From: Blautia schinkii DSM 10518
GTDB lineage: Bacteria; Bacillota; Clostridia; Lachnospirales; Lachnospiraceae
Reading direction: 5' to 3'
Length of the DNA stretch: 64,000 nt
NCBI GenBank assembly: GCA_000702025.1
Contig: JNKJ01000010.1
Coordinates: forward strand, 186,001 to 250,000
The notes beneath the pieces are model-generated. The model was not told where the DNA came from, ran no database searches, and saw only the letters and a list, made by a program, of their open reading frames with translations. How positions within the stretch are numbered: position 1 is the stretch's first letter; each line of letters starts with the position of its first letter. Below, piece after piece: positions 50,231-57,933 of the stretch. The translations under genes and the position numbers were made by a program.

Positions 50231-50290
50231 TATTCTGATTAAGTCTGATATACTCTGATTAACTCTGATAAAGTCTGATTTTCTCTGATA
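50231..50290 (-). repeat. Partition-site iterons, array 2 (inverted copy)
   Basis: Six 10-bp units in exact register with consensus WAnTCTGATW on the plus strand, the reverse complement of array 1 (WAATCAGAGT). It lies 38.5 kb from the tubulin locus, between the late operon and the accessory cassette. If the TubR-like protein binds array 1, it should bind here too. Confidence 0.7.
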
Positions 50291-50291
50291 C

Positions 50292-50313
50292 AAAAGAAAA
50301 AGAGCCGTCCGGC
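50292..50313 (-). terminator. Terminator of the first cassette gene
   Basis: Minus-strand stem AAGGGCC/GGCTCTT with a 4-base loop is followed by TTTCTTTT, right after the stop of the gene at 50316-50597. Confidence 0.6.
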
Positions 50314-50315
50314 CC

Positions 50316-50597
50316 TTAATCTGTAATATCCCCTAAACATTTCAGTTCATAATAATCGGCTTCCGGCGAAAATACGTTCATCGGGCGGATCAGCGGTTCG
50401 ATCCGAAGGATGAAGTCGCCGTCAAGGTAAAGACAGCCGTTGTTCACTTCGATCTTGTAACTGGAAAGCGGAACCAGCTTCTTCCCCTTGCGGTACTTGC
50501 TGACCGCCTGGACGATTTCGCCCGGCGTCGCCGTTCCGATCCAGTCAAGGTTTTTGCACAAGCTATAAATTTTATTTACGAAATCCAGTCTATTCAT
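50316..50597 (-). CDS. Accessory cassette protein 1
   Basis: A 93-residue protein (MNRLDFVNKIYSLCKNLDWI). Start ATG 50597 is 7-8 bases after AAGGAAG; an upstream ATG includes that site. Probably a mixed helix/strand fold (LVPLSSYKIEVNNGCLYLDG). It has its own consensus promoter in repeat copy A and its own terminator, so it is likely expressed from the lysogen as a moron. Function unknown. Confidence 0.6.
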   Translation of the reverse strand: MNRLDFVNKIYSLCKNLDWIGTATPGEIVQAVSKYRKGKKLVPLSSYKIEVNNGCLYLDGDFILRIEPLIRPMNVFSPEADYYELKCLGDITD

Positions 50598-50616
50598 TTT
50601 ATTACTTCCTTTCTTC

Positions 50617-50695
50617 ATCTTATGTTTACATTATACACGATAAAGTGAAATTTGTCAAGGGAAAATGTAAAAATAAAATGAAAAATTTCAAGAAA
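50617..50695 (-). promoter_or_regulatory. Repeated promoter cassette, copy A
   Basis: Minus-strand TTGACA (50658-50653), 17-bp spacer, TATAAT (50635-50630). The whole 79-bp block is identical to 51667-51745. Half of the operator-like ACATTATA lies over the -10. Confidence 0.8.
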
Positions 50696-50721
50696 AGTTT
50701 TCCAGACGACACGCAAAAATG

Positions 50722-50741
50722 AAGCCCCGGAAGACCGGGGC
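50722..50741 (-). terminator. Terminator of accessory gene 2
   Basis: Minus-strand stem GCCCCGG/CCGGGGC with TCTT loop followed by TTCATTTTTG, just after the stop of the gene at 50748-51026. Confidence 0.65.
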
Positions 50742-50747
50742 CGGAAT

Positions 50748-51026
50748 CTATGCAGAATGGAAAAGTTCGTCCTTGATCGGAATTTCTTGATCCCGCGTTT
50801 CAGGAATATAATAATCATACTGGAACCGGCCGCGTTCGACGCCGTACCGGGTAACTTTGAAAAACCAGCGGCCGTCAGGAAGCGCGATTTCCATGATTAC
50901 ACTTTCGGACGTGCGCGTCATGGCTTCGATGTAGTTCCGGAGCCTGTCAACGGTGAATTTTTCGCCGTTAAAATAGCCGCCTACGGATAAAGAATGAAGC
51001 TGATCTGAAACTTCGTGAATCGTCAT
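50748..51026 (-). CDS. Accessory cassette protein 2
   Basis: A 92-residue protein (MTIHEVSDQLHSLSVGGYFN) with a helical first half and a beta second half (GRWFFKVTRYGVERGRFQYD). AAAGGGGGATTC precedes the ATG. It is downstream of accessory gene 3 and has its own terminator; whether it has its own promoter is unclear. Not recognised. Confidence 0.6.
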   Translation of the reverse strand: MTIHEVSDQLHSLSVGGYFNGEKFTVDRLRNYIEAMTRTSESVIMEIALPDGRWFFKVTRYGVERGRFQYDYYIPETRDQEIPIKDELFHSA

Positions 51027-51084
51027 AACGAATCCCCCTTTATAATTTGTATGCTGGCCCCGGAAAGCCGGGGCCGCGGATCGC

Positions 51085-51534
51085 TTACGCGATCAGGAAA
51101 ACACAGGTTGAAATTTCGCTTGTGCAAGCTGAAATATTGGATTTATACACGGTATAACCTAACTTTTCAACTTGCTTTTTGCGGCGATTGTACTGACCGG
51201 CCGAACATTCGCAAAGGATAAAGCCGTTTGTCTTGTTCGCCGCCAGATCGGAAAGAACGCGATCCAGGTCATTATATTTCGCTGGCATAAAGCCGAAATT
51301 GTTGTAATGATAGGAAATGTTCTTCTGGAAGATCACGTGTGATTTATAATCGCCGACGTAAATCCCGCACCAGGACGGATGAACGACGATCATTTCGCCG
51401 CGGTCATTGTAGCGGATCGTCCAGCCGTTCAGGATCGCTTCGCCGTCCTTTTCGGCCGCGCGGATCGCGTTCATGATTTCGGAGATTTCAAAGCCCTGTT
51501 TCTTCAGCGTGTTCACAACCTGGATATTCAACAT
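51085..51534 (-). CDS. Accessory cassette protein 3
   Basis: A 149-residue protein (MLNIQVVNTLKKQGFEISEI) with a helical N-terminus like a small DNA- or protein-binding domain, then a beta-rich middle (MIVVHPSWCGIYVGDYKSH). It has a 140-base leader downstream of promoter copy B, containing a CGCCTGG/CCAGGGCG hairpin, and an AGGGGGAAACG ribosome site. Not recognised. Confidence 0.6.
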   Translation of the reverse strand: MLNIQVVNTLKKQGFEISEIMNAIRAAEKDGEAILNGWTIRYNDRGEMIVVHPSWCGIYVGDYKSHVIFQKNISYHYNNFGFMPAKYNDLDRVLSDLAANKTNGFILCECSAGQYNRRKKQVEKLGYTVYKSNISACTSEISTCVFLIA

Positions 51535-51666
51535 ATTCGTTTCCCCCTATATGATTTATTTGAATTGTGATTGTCAGTGTCATTTCGGAACTTCCCCCCG
51601 GAAGTGTTCAGCCGCTTCCGGTCGCTGTTGCCAAACTCTACGCCCTGGCAACCAGGCGTTTTCTTT

Positions 51667-51745
51667 ATCTTATGTTTACATTATACACGATAAAGTGAAA
51701 TTTGTCAAGGGAAAATGTAAAAATAAAATGAAAAATTTCAAGAAA
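51667..51745 (-). promoter_or_regulatory. Repeated promoter cassette, copy B
   Basis: 79 bp identical to 50617-50695, with minus-strand TTGACA (51708-51703), 17-bp spacer and TATAAT (51685-51680). It drives accessory gene 3 and probably gene 2. Exact conservation of non-coding sequence at two sites suggests recent duplication or gene conversion. Confidence 0.8.
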
Positions 51746-51769
51746 TATTTTCCGAACGTCACGGAAAAG

Positions 51770-51796
51770 TGAAAAACGGAAGGGCTTCGCCCTTCC
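51770..51796 (-). terminator. Terminator of accessory gene 4
   Basis: Minus-strand stem GGAAGGGC/GCCCTTCC with a 3-base loop followed by GTTTTTC, adjacent to the stop at 51805. Confidence 0.7.
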
Positions 51797-51804
51797 GCCT
51801 GTCT

Positions 51805-52254
51805 TTATGCTATGCTGGCCGCAACCGTTCTGTAATGTTCCTGAAGTTCCTTGTTCCGGATCGTTTCCGGATGATCCGTTCCCCACGTCCAGGACATACG
51901 GCGAATTTGTTCTTCCAGGGATTCAGCTTCTTCCGCGAAATGCGCCTTGACTTCGGCCCGGTCGATTCCGTCCTTGACTTCGATCGTCGCGTGTTCCCGG
52001 TTCCATTCCTTCGCCGCCGCCCGCTTCCAGGGATCGTTTACGAATACGCCGATCGGCCAGAAGCAAAGGTTCCGCTTCGCCTTGCTGATCTTGCCTTTCT
52101 TTGAAATTTTCATCAAACTGTAATCATTTCCGCACCAGCCCGGATCGCCCGGCGCGCGATCAACGAAATAATATCCGTTGTCGTTCTGGAAATATGCCCC
52201 GCTGATTTCTACGATCTGGCCTGTCTTGATTTCGATTCCGTTCTTATCTAACAT
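51805..52254 (-). CDS. Accessory cassette protein 4
   Basis: A 149-residue protein. The N-terminal half (GIEIKTGQIVEISGAYFQND; YYFVDRAPGDPGW) looks like a small SH3/KOW-type beta-barrel; the C-terminal half is a charged helix (EVKAHFAEEAESLEEQIRRM). ATG 52254 follows AAAGGAAG. Its promoter is the third, diverged copy (52297-52325). Function unknown. Confidence 0.6.
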   Translation of the reverse strand: MLDKNGIEIKTGQIVEISGAYFQNDNGYYFVDRAPGDPGWCGNDYSLMKISKKGKISKAKRNLCFWPIGVFVNDPWKRAAAKEWNREHATIEVKDGIDRAEVKAHFAEEAESLEEQIRRMSWTWGTDHPETIRNKELQEHYRTVAASIA

Positions 52255-52296
52255 TTTTTGTACTTCCTTTCTTTTTTTGTTTTTCTTTATGTTTAC

Positions 52297-52401
52297 ATTA
52301 TACACTATAAAGTGAAATTTGTCAAGAGAAAATGTAAATAAATAATGAAAAAATTCATTCTGAAATTTACTATTGACATTATAAAGTGTATAATGTAAAA
52401 T
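52297..52401. promoter_or_regulatory. Divergent promoters and dyad operator of the accessory cassette
   Basis: Minus strand: TTGACA (52325-52320), 17 bp, TATAAT (52302-52297), for accessory gene 4. Plus strand: TTGACA (52373-52378), 17 bp, TAAAAT (52396-52401), for the XRE gene. The plus-strand spacer holds a perfect dyad, ACATTATA (52376-52383) and TATAATGT (52389-52396), separated by five bases. The same half-site lies over the -10 of all three minus-strand copies, which suggests common control by the XRE protein. Confidence 0.7.
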
Positions 52402-52432
52402 GAAAGCACAAAAAACGAAAGGATGATGAAAC

Positions 52433-52651
52433 ATGAAAATGACAACTATTGAAAAGATCGAATTTCTGCGCCAGCGGCGCGGGCTGAAGAAGGGCGATCT
52501 TGCTGACGCAACCGGCCAGACGCGGCAGAACTTAGCTAACAAAATGGAGCGCGGGAACTTCAGTGAAAAAGAATTGTCCGGCTTCGCTGACGTTTTGGGT
52601 TGTGATCTGAAGATCGTCTTCGTTGATCGGCAGACCGGCGAAGAAATATAG
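52433..52651 (+). CDS. Small XRE-family regulator of the accessory cassette
   Basis: A 72-residue helix-turn-helix protein (IEFLRQRRGLKKGDLADATG, QTRQNLANKMERGNFSEKEL), little more than the DNA-binding domain. It diverges from accessory gene 4 and has the dyad operator in its own promoter spacer, so it is probably autoregulated and controls the cassette. AAAGGATGATG precedes the ATG. Confidence 0.8.
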   Translation: MKMTTIEKIEFLRQRRGLKKGDLADATGQTRQNLANKMERGNFSEKELSGFADVLGCDLKIVFVDRQTGEEI

Positions 52652-52673
52652 TATTTGCAGAAAGGGGAAACAG

Positions 52674-52898
52674 ATGTATAATGATATTGACTTCGACAAA
52701 ATTGACACGTCCGGGCCGCCGCCTACGGCGGAACCGGATCGACAGTATTATTTTATAGCGAAAGTTCGCCAGTATGTGAAGAAAAAAAGTGCTGAATTAG
52801 GGCGTCCCCTGTTCTGTTGTACAAAAACCTTCGGGTGGCAAAGGAATCGGCTAGAATGCTGGGGGCTACTTTGGCTGGGGATACGCAGACAATGGTAG
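52674..52898 (+). CDS. Phage-carried miaB-like 5' end, interrupted at attR
   Basis: Starting at ATG 52674 (AAAGGGGAAAC upstream) the phage part encodes 54 codons ending ELGRPLFCCTKTFG, then TG at the crossover. This resembles the N-terminus of clostridial MiaB (tRNA methylthiotransferase), where the next residues are C-Q-M-N. Here the frame crosses attR into unrelated host DNA and stops at 52898, so the present product is nonsense after codon 54. In free phage the frame would run to F-G-C-P-F-V-N-V-stop. The RBS and start are phage-supplied. The role is explained under findings. The match to miaB is from memory of the family, not a search. Confidence 0.65.
   Translation: MYNDIDFDKIDTSGPPPTAEPDRQYYFIAKVRQYVKKKSAELGRPLFCCTKTFGWQRNRLECWGLLWLGIRRQW
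52810..52840. other. attR: attR: right prophage junction, crossover TG at 52836-52837
   Basis: The phage arm TGTTCTGTTGTACA (52810-52823) is the inverted counterpart of 1829-1842. TG at 52836-52837 is followed by host codons A-K-E-S-A-R-M-L in the frame of the split gene. Joining attL host side and attR host side at TG gives H-R-L-A-K-E-S without a gap. Confidence 0.8.
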
Positions 52899-53278
52899 AA
52901 ATTCTGCAGTATGCACACAATACGGAGTCAGCCATTTTGTCATATAATAGTGAAATTGAGCTATCCGCTGTGGTTAATTTAGTTTATCTTTCGGCGAGAG
53001 ATAAATATCGTGTGGAGAGAGAAGATAAAGCAGGAAAAGGATATGTGGATTTTATATTTTATCCGGAGAAAAACACGGGAGATGCTATTATCATCGAGTT
53101 AAAAGTGGATGCTACACCAGAGGAAGCTATCCGACAGATTAAGGCTAAGGACTATGCATTAGCAATCAGGGGAAGATTGGCTGAAAAGGTGAAATATAAG
53201 GGTAGGATTTTGGCTGTTGGCATTAGCTACGACAAAACAACCAAGGAGCATTTCTGCAAGGTAGAAGAATTGAAGTGA
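52838..53278 (+). pseudogene. PD-(D/E)XK nuclease-like domain, C-terminal part of the split gene
   Basis: 146 codons in frame with the N-terminal part at 638-1816. The domain has the PD-(D/E)XK pattern: Asp in GYVDFIFYP and E-L-K in IIIELKVDA (ExK), with the family's ending GRILAVGISYDKTTKEH. It could be translated only from a weak TTG in phage DNA (52817), so it is probably silent in the lysogen and restored on excision. Confidence 0.85.
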
Positions 53279-53332
53279 CTATATATACACTGCCGCCCGT
53301 GTAAAGTCAAATGAGGATTATACTAATGGTAT

Positions 53333-53357
53333 GTAGGAACCTTTCAATGGTTCCTAC
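53333..53357. terminator. Bidirectional terminator
   Basis: A 9-bp perfect stem GTAGGAACC/GGTTCCTAC with a 7-base loop between the split gene and the convergent AraC gene. Confidence 0.65.
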
Positions 53358-53378
53358 ACTTGTTTCATCTGTTTCAAT

Positions 53379-54365
53379 TTAAGCGTTTTCGTACGATTTC
53401 GAGGAATCTATTCGGTTTGAGGTTATATATTCTCTGGGCGTCATATGATAGTATTCCCGAAATGCCTTATAGAAATTGCTGCTGTTGCTATATCCCAGCA
53501 TCAGAGCGATTTCATTCACCGGCAAGCTGGTACCGCTTAAGAGAATTACAGCCCGCTCCATCCGCTGCTCCAGCAATATTTCGGAGAAGGTCCTTCCGGT
53601 CTCTTTGCGGAGCAAAGAAGACACATAGTTGGGATGGTAAGAAAAATGCTCGGCAATCTCTTTGAGCGTAACTGTGTCAGAGTGCTCACTCATGTACTGA
53701 AGGATTTTTTCGGACGGACTTTGGTTTGTATTTTCCAAATGGCTGGCCAAAGCATATTGCCGGGCAATCTGCACCAGAAAAGACAATACCAACGGCTTCA
53801 ATATTGTTTGTGTATCCTCCTGCTTATTCGCATATTCAATTACCATCATTTCCAACAAGGTGCGAATGTTGCAGGAGTCCTCAATGTTGAAGTGAAGAAA
53901 TTCATCAGAAAAACTGTTGGTGGCCGGGTCAAGCAAAAATCGAAAAAATTTAGAGTTGGCAGAAAGCATAGGCAGAAATGCCCGAAAAAATGCATCCTTC
54001 TGTATCAGCACACCGATGATGGTAGTCTCTTTATCATTGTGAACACATATCGCATGACCGGCAAAGGGCTGTCCGGCATATAACTCTCCCTCACGAATTG
54101 TAATACGGTTATCGTATTTATAGCTGATGGAGTCATATTCTCCCTGATAGGTATAATTAAAGTAAAAAAAGTCGTGCCGGTGGAATAATTCCTGCCGCCC
54201 GCCGCTTTGGTGTACAACAATTAATATCTCATCCTCTAAAGGCCCCGGCCAGCAGAACATCTTCTCATTCTGGCTGCCGACAGAAAAGTCATGATAGGTC
54301 CAGTCTAAGGTTAAAAATTCTTCCCGCAGTTTATCAACAGACGAACACAGTATTTCTGATGCCAT
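53379..54365 (-). CDS. AraC-family transcription regulator
   Basis: A 328-residue regulator with an N-terminal cupin-like effector domain (FCWPGPLEDEILIVVHQSG; HRHDFFYFNYTYQGE) and a C-terminal double helix-turn-helix (TVTLKEIAEHFSYHPNYVSS; LMLGYSNSSNFYKAFREYYH). ATG 54365 follows AGGAAGGAG. It diverges from the MATE exporter, which it probably controls. Host gene. Confidence 0.9.
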   Translation of the reverse strand: MASEILCSSVDKLREEFLTLDWTYHDFSVGSQNEKMFCWPGPLEDEILIVVHQSGGRQELFHRHDFFYFNYTYQGEYDSISYKYDNRITIREGELYAGQPFAGHAICVHNDKETTIIGVLIQKDAFFRAFLPMLSANSKFFRFLLDPATNSFSDEFLHFNIEDSCNIRTLLEMMVIEYANKQEDTQTILKPLVLSFLVQIARQYALASHLENTNQSPSEKILQYMSEHSDTVTLKEIAEHFSYHPNYVSSLLRKETGRTFSEILLEQRMERAVILLSGTSLPVNEIALMLGYSNSSNFYKAFREYYHMTPREYITSNRIDSSKSYENA

Positions 54366-54576
54366 TTCATTTCTCCTTCCTGCCGCAGTGCAGCTCAATT
54401 CCGCTTCGCTGTATCTCACTCACGGGCATTCGCCCTATATGCACTGTTCATTGCTTTCGTGCATTATACCATGTGACATGAGAAAACACCACACTATATA
54501 TTAAGTTATAGCGCTGATTTTTTGACTGATCTCTTTTATACTTTAGTTCGTAATGAAAAACGAACAGGAGGATATT

Positions 54577-55935
54577 ATGAGAACAATAACATTGCAAGAA
54601 GGGAACACGGCTTTTTATCATAAATTATTTTCGCTTGTGCTTCCTATTGCCTTTCAACAATTCATGCTGGCGGCAGTCAGCGCTTCGGATGCTTTAATGC
54701 TGGGACTTGTGAACCAGGCTTCACTTTCAGCGGTATCGCTGGCAAGCCAGATAACATTTGTATTCAACCTGTTTATGGGTGGCCTTACCATGGGGACGAG
54801 TATACTGGCGGCGCAATATTACGGAAAAGGCGACAAAGTATCTATTGAAAAAATATTTGCCTATGTGACGAAAGTATCCTTCCTCATATCCGCAATCTTT
54901 TTCTCTGCCTCCCTTTTTGCCCCGGAAGCTCTGATGAAGATTTTCACCAGTGACCGGCAGTTGATTTCCGGAGGCGTTGTATACCTGCGTATCGTGGCCG
55001 CCTCCTACCTATTTACGGGAATCTCGCAGATTTATCTTTGTATCTTAAAAAATACAGGATACGCTATGAAAAGTATGATGATAGGTTCCACATCAGTCGT
55101 TGTAAATATTTTCTTGAATGCAGCGCTCATCTTTGGCCTTCTGTTTTTTCCCGAAATGGGAATTGCCGGAGCCGCGCTTGCAACCTCCGTTTCCAAATTG
55201 ATAGAAATGATATGGGTCTGCCTGGAGTCGTTGAGGGAAAACCGCGCAAGGCTGCGCATGAAATACTGTTTTAAGGCGGATAAAGTGCTGGCAAAGGATT
55301 ACTGGATCTATACCACGCCCATGCTTGGAGATTATCTGGTATGGGGCTGCGGCTTCACCATGTACTCCGTCATCATGGGACATTTAGGCAGTGATGCGGT
55401 TGCCGCAAACTCCATAGCGAATATTGTGAAAAATCTGATCGTCAGCTTCTGCACCGGACTTGCAAACGGCGGCGGCATTATTGTGGGCAATGAATTAGGT
55501 ATGGGGGATTTAAAACAGGCAAAGAAGTATGGAGGGCTGCTCTGGAAAATGGCAATCATCAGCGGAGTCGTATCCGGAGTTATGTTAATAGCGATTTCTC
55601 CTCTGATATTGAATGTTACGGCTTTAAGCCCGCAGGCCAAAGACTATCTGAAATGGATGCTGATCCTCTGCGCCTGCTATATGGTTGCTAAGTCCATCAA
55701 TATGACAACGATAGCCGGAATTTTCCCGGCGGGAGGCGACTCAAAATTTGGACTTATCTGTGACGCAGTGACGATGTGGATTTTTGCAGTACCTATCGGA
55801 TTTCTTGCTGCGTTTTATTTACACCTTCCGGTTGTGGCCGTATTTTTAATCATCAATCTGGATGAGGTCGTCAAGCTGCCTGCGGCAATCGTCCATTACC
55901 GGAAATACGGATGGCTTAAAAATATCACAAGATAG
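54577..55935 (+). CDS. MATE-family efflux transporter
   Basis: A 452-residue inner-membrane protein with about 12 hydrophobic segments in two related halves, e.g. AFQQFMLAAVSASDALMLG and MGTSILAAQYYGKGD. It would export drugs or metabolites using a cation gradient; the substrate is unknown. AACAGGAGG precedes ATG 54577. It is divergent from the AraC gene, which probably regulates it. Confidence 0.9.
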   Translation: MRTITLQEGNTAFYHKLFSLVLPIAFQQFMLAAVSASDALMLGLVNQASLSAVSLASQITFVFNLFMGGLTMGTSILAAQYYGKGDKVSIEKIFAYVTKVSFLISAIFFSASLFAPEALMKIFTSDRQLISGGVVYLRIVAASYLFTGISQIYLCILKNTGYAMKSMMIGSTSVVVNIFLNAALIFGLLFFPEMGIAGAALATSVSKLIEMIWVCLESLRENRARLRMKYCFKADKVLAKDYWIYTTPMLGDYLVWGCGFTMYSVIMGHLGSDAVAANSIANIVKNLIVSFCTGLANGGGIIVGNELGMGDLKQAKKYGGLLWKMAIISGVVSGVMLIAISPLILNVTALSPQAKDYLKWMLILCACYMVAKSINMTTIAGIFPAGGDSKFGLICDAVTMWIFAVPIGFLAAFYLHLPVVAVFLIINLDEVVKLPAAIVHYRKYGWLKNITR

Positions 55936-55953
55936 GCGGCAGCCTTCTTAATA

Positions 55954-56265
55954 TTAACCTGACCATTTTGTATGTCTGCGGAAGTATTTCTGCTGGTACT
56001 GCCTTGGCGTCATTCCCGTTTCCTCACGGAAAATGCGGATAAAATGGCTGGTGGAGCTAAAAGTCAGAAGGGCGCTGAATTTTTGCAATTCCTGATCGTA
56101 AGAGTTATGTAATTTACTGGATTCACGGTTCTTAAAGATATATGCCGTATGATCCTTTTCCTGCTCGTATTTAATCTGCAGGCGGATACAGTTTGCCTCA
56201 AGCAGATTTTCTTCGCCAAGAGCAATGGATCGAAAGAGATTGCAATATGAATGTATTTGAGTCAA
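55954..56265 (-). pseudogene. AraC-family regulator remnant
   Basis: 103 codons ending in a typical AraC C-terminal helix-turn-helix (TFSSTSHFIRIFREETGMTP, then RQYQQKYF). The rest of the DNA-binding domain and the N-terminal sensor are missing, and the segments before it look joined out of order (SYDQELQKFSALLTF), so an internal deletion is likely. It starts near the glnA promoter. Confidence 0.6.
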
Positions 56266-56272
56266 AAAGTTG

Positions 56273-56366
56273 TTGACAAAGATAGACTCGGTTGCTATAA
56301 TTTCTCACATGAACAAAGGCGTTCTTTTGATGGGTTACCTATCAGAAGTGCGCCCTTTTATTTTTT
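56273..56366 (+). promoter_or_regulatory. glnA promoter and leader terminator
   Basis: TTGACA (56273-56278), 17 bp, TATAAT (56296-56301). About 10 bases after the start site a 14-bp stem with one mismatch (56318-56331 with 56341-56354) is followed by CTTTTATTTTTT, an intrinsic terminator 170 bases before glnA. Transcription of glnA must therefore pass a terminator, as in ANTAR-controlled leaders. Confidence 0.7.
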
Positions 56367-56539
56367 ATGAAAAATCCCGGACGGCGGTTGTACAGACAGG
56401 CAATCCTGCCGCAGGGATACGCAGATATAACAAAAGCAGTTTGATCAGCTTCTATGTACGACGACATAACTTGGCTGCGCAGGAACCGGATAAGCGCAAA
56501 AATATGTGATAAAGAAATGCATGATAAGGAGAGAAAACA

Positions 56540-57856
56540 ATGGGGAATTATACAAGAGAACAAATTTTACAGATGGCGGAGGAGGAAGATGTGGAATTTA
56601 TCCGTCTGCAGTTTACCGACATGTTCGGTACGCTGAAAAACATTGCGGTTACAGCGCGGGAGCTCCCCCGGGCTCTGGATGACCAGTGCATTGTGGACGG
56701 CTCCTGCATAGCGGGTATTGCGAGCGAAGCAGAATCAGATATGTATCTGCACCCGGACCCGGATACGTTTACGATTCTTCCCTGGAGGCCGCAGCAGGGA
56801 AAAGTCGCAAGAATGCTCTGCGATATCTGCAGGCCGGATGGTTCTCCTTATGAGAACAGTTCCCGCTACATATTAAGAAAAACAGTGGCCACCGCAGAGA
56901 AAGAGGGATACTCCTGCTATATTGATCCGGAATGTGAGTTTTTCCTCTTTCATATAGATGATAACGGAATGCCCACCACAGTGACTCACGAAAAAGCCGG
57001 ATATCTGGATATCAGTCCTCTGGATTTAGGCGAAAATGCAAGGCGTGACATGGTGCTGAATCTGGAAGAAATGGGCTTTGAGGTGGAATCCTCTCATCAC
57101 GAGACAGCACCTGCCCAGCATGAGATTGATTTCAGGTATGGCGAGATGGAAAAAATGGCAGACTGTATAATGACTTTTAAAATGGCTGTACGCACCATTG
57201 CCAAACGCCACGGTCTGCATGCCACCTTTATGCCAAAGCCCCGGGCAGAGGTCAATGGGTCGGGAATGCATATTCATTTCTCACTGTTTAAGAATGGAAG
57301 AAATATCTTTGAGAATCCGAAGGCACCGGGGGAGCTGAGCGAGGAAGCTTATCACTTTGTGGGAGGGCTTCTTGCCCACAGCAGGGAGATGGCGCTTGTG
57401 ACCAACCCTCTGGTGAATTCCTATAAGCGTCTGGTGCCGGGATATGAGGCACCCACGGAGCTGACCTGGACAATGAACAACCAGAATTCGCTGGTGAGGA
57501 TAGCCAGAGTTCCGGAGACAAGGATTGAGCTTCGAAGCCCCGATGCTTCGGCAAATCCTTATCTTGTGTTTGCCGTATGTCTGGCAGCAGGACTTGACGG
57601 AATAAAGAGAAAACTTTATCCCACGAAAGCATCCAACCGTTCCTTATCACAGTCAGATCAAAAGGCAATGAACATCGAGAATCTGCCGGAGAATCTCAGC
57701 GAGGCTATAGCACTTTTTGAGCAAAGTAATTGGGTCAAAGATATTCTGGGACGGAAATTCTGCGAGGAGTATGCGGCCGCAAAGAAAAAGGAATGGCAGG
57801 AATACACAAGACAAGTGACACAGTGGGAAGTAGAACAGTATCTTTACCGCATTTAA
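56540..57856 (+). CDS. glnA: Glutamine synthetase type I
   Basis: A 438-residue GSI-alpha-type enzyme that makes glutamine from glutamate, ammonia and ATP in the cytosol. Signatures: N-terminal FIRLQFTDMFGTLKNIAVTA, metal-binding PECEFFLF, QHEIDFRYG, NGSGMHIHFSLFKNG (ATP loop), RIARVPETRIELRSPDASAN. It lacks the adenylylation Tyr region, as usual for this type. AAGGAGAG precedes the ATG. First gene of a nitrogen/asparagine operon. Confidence 0.95.
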   Translation: MGNYTREQILQMAEEEDVEFIRLQFTDMFGTLKNIAVTARELPRALDDQCIVDGSCIAGIASEAESDMYLHPDPDTFTILPWRPQQGKVARMLCDICRPDGSPYENSSRYILRKTVATAEKEGYSCYIDPECEFFLFHIDDNGMPTTVTHEKAGYLDISPLDLGENARRDMVLNLEEMGFEVESSHHETAPAQHEIDFRYGEMEKMADCIMTFKMAVRTIAKRHGLHATFMPKPRAEVNGSGMHIHFSLFKNGRNIFENPKAPGELSEEAYHFVGGLLAHSREMALVTNPLVNSYKRLVPGYEAPTELTWTMNNQNSLVRIARVPETRIELRSPDASANPYLVFAVCLAAGLDGIKRKLYPTKASNRSLSQSDQKAMNIENLPENLSEAIALFEQSNWVKDILGRKFCEEYAAAKKKEWQEYTRQVTQWEVEQYLYRI

Positions 57857-57933
57857 ATGAAGCGTCAAATGCAACGTGAGCGCTGTGTGCGGAGCATTGA
57901 AGCGGCATTAACGCGAAAGAGGAGTGGCTTGAT

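Noticed and set aside
1809..52856. A 7-bp common sequence ATCGGCT (near 1809 and near 52847) as attachment core
   Set aside because: Joining the flanks there shifts the frame of the split host gene, whereas the TG core keeps the frame and lies at the centre of the attP arms.
53281..53332. A small gene between the split nuclease gene and the AraC gene
   Set aside because: Only a short gap with a bidirectional terminator; no ribosome site or frame of useful length.
56270..56509. Open frame in the glnA leader
   Set aside because: It starts inside the promoter, covers the terminator and has no ribosome site; treated as leader.
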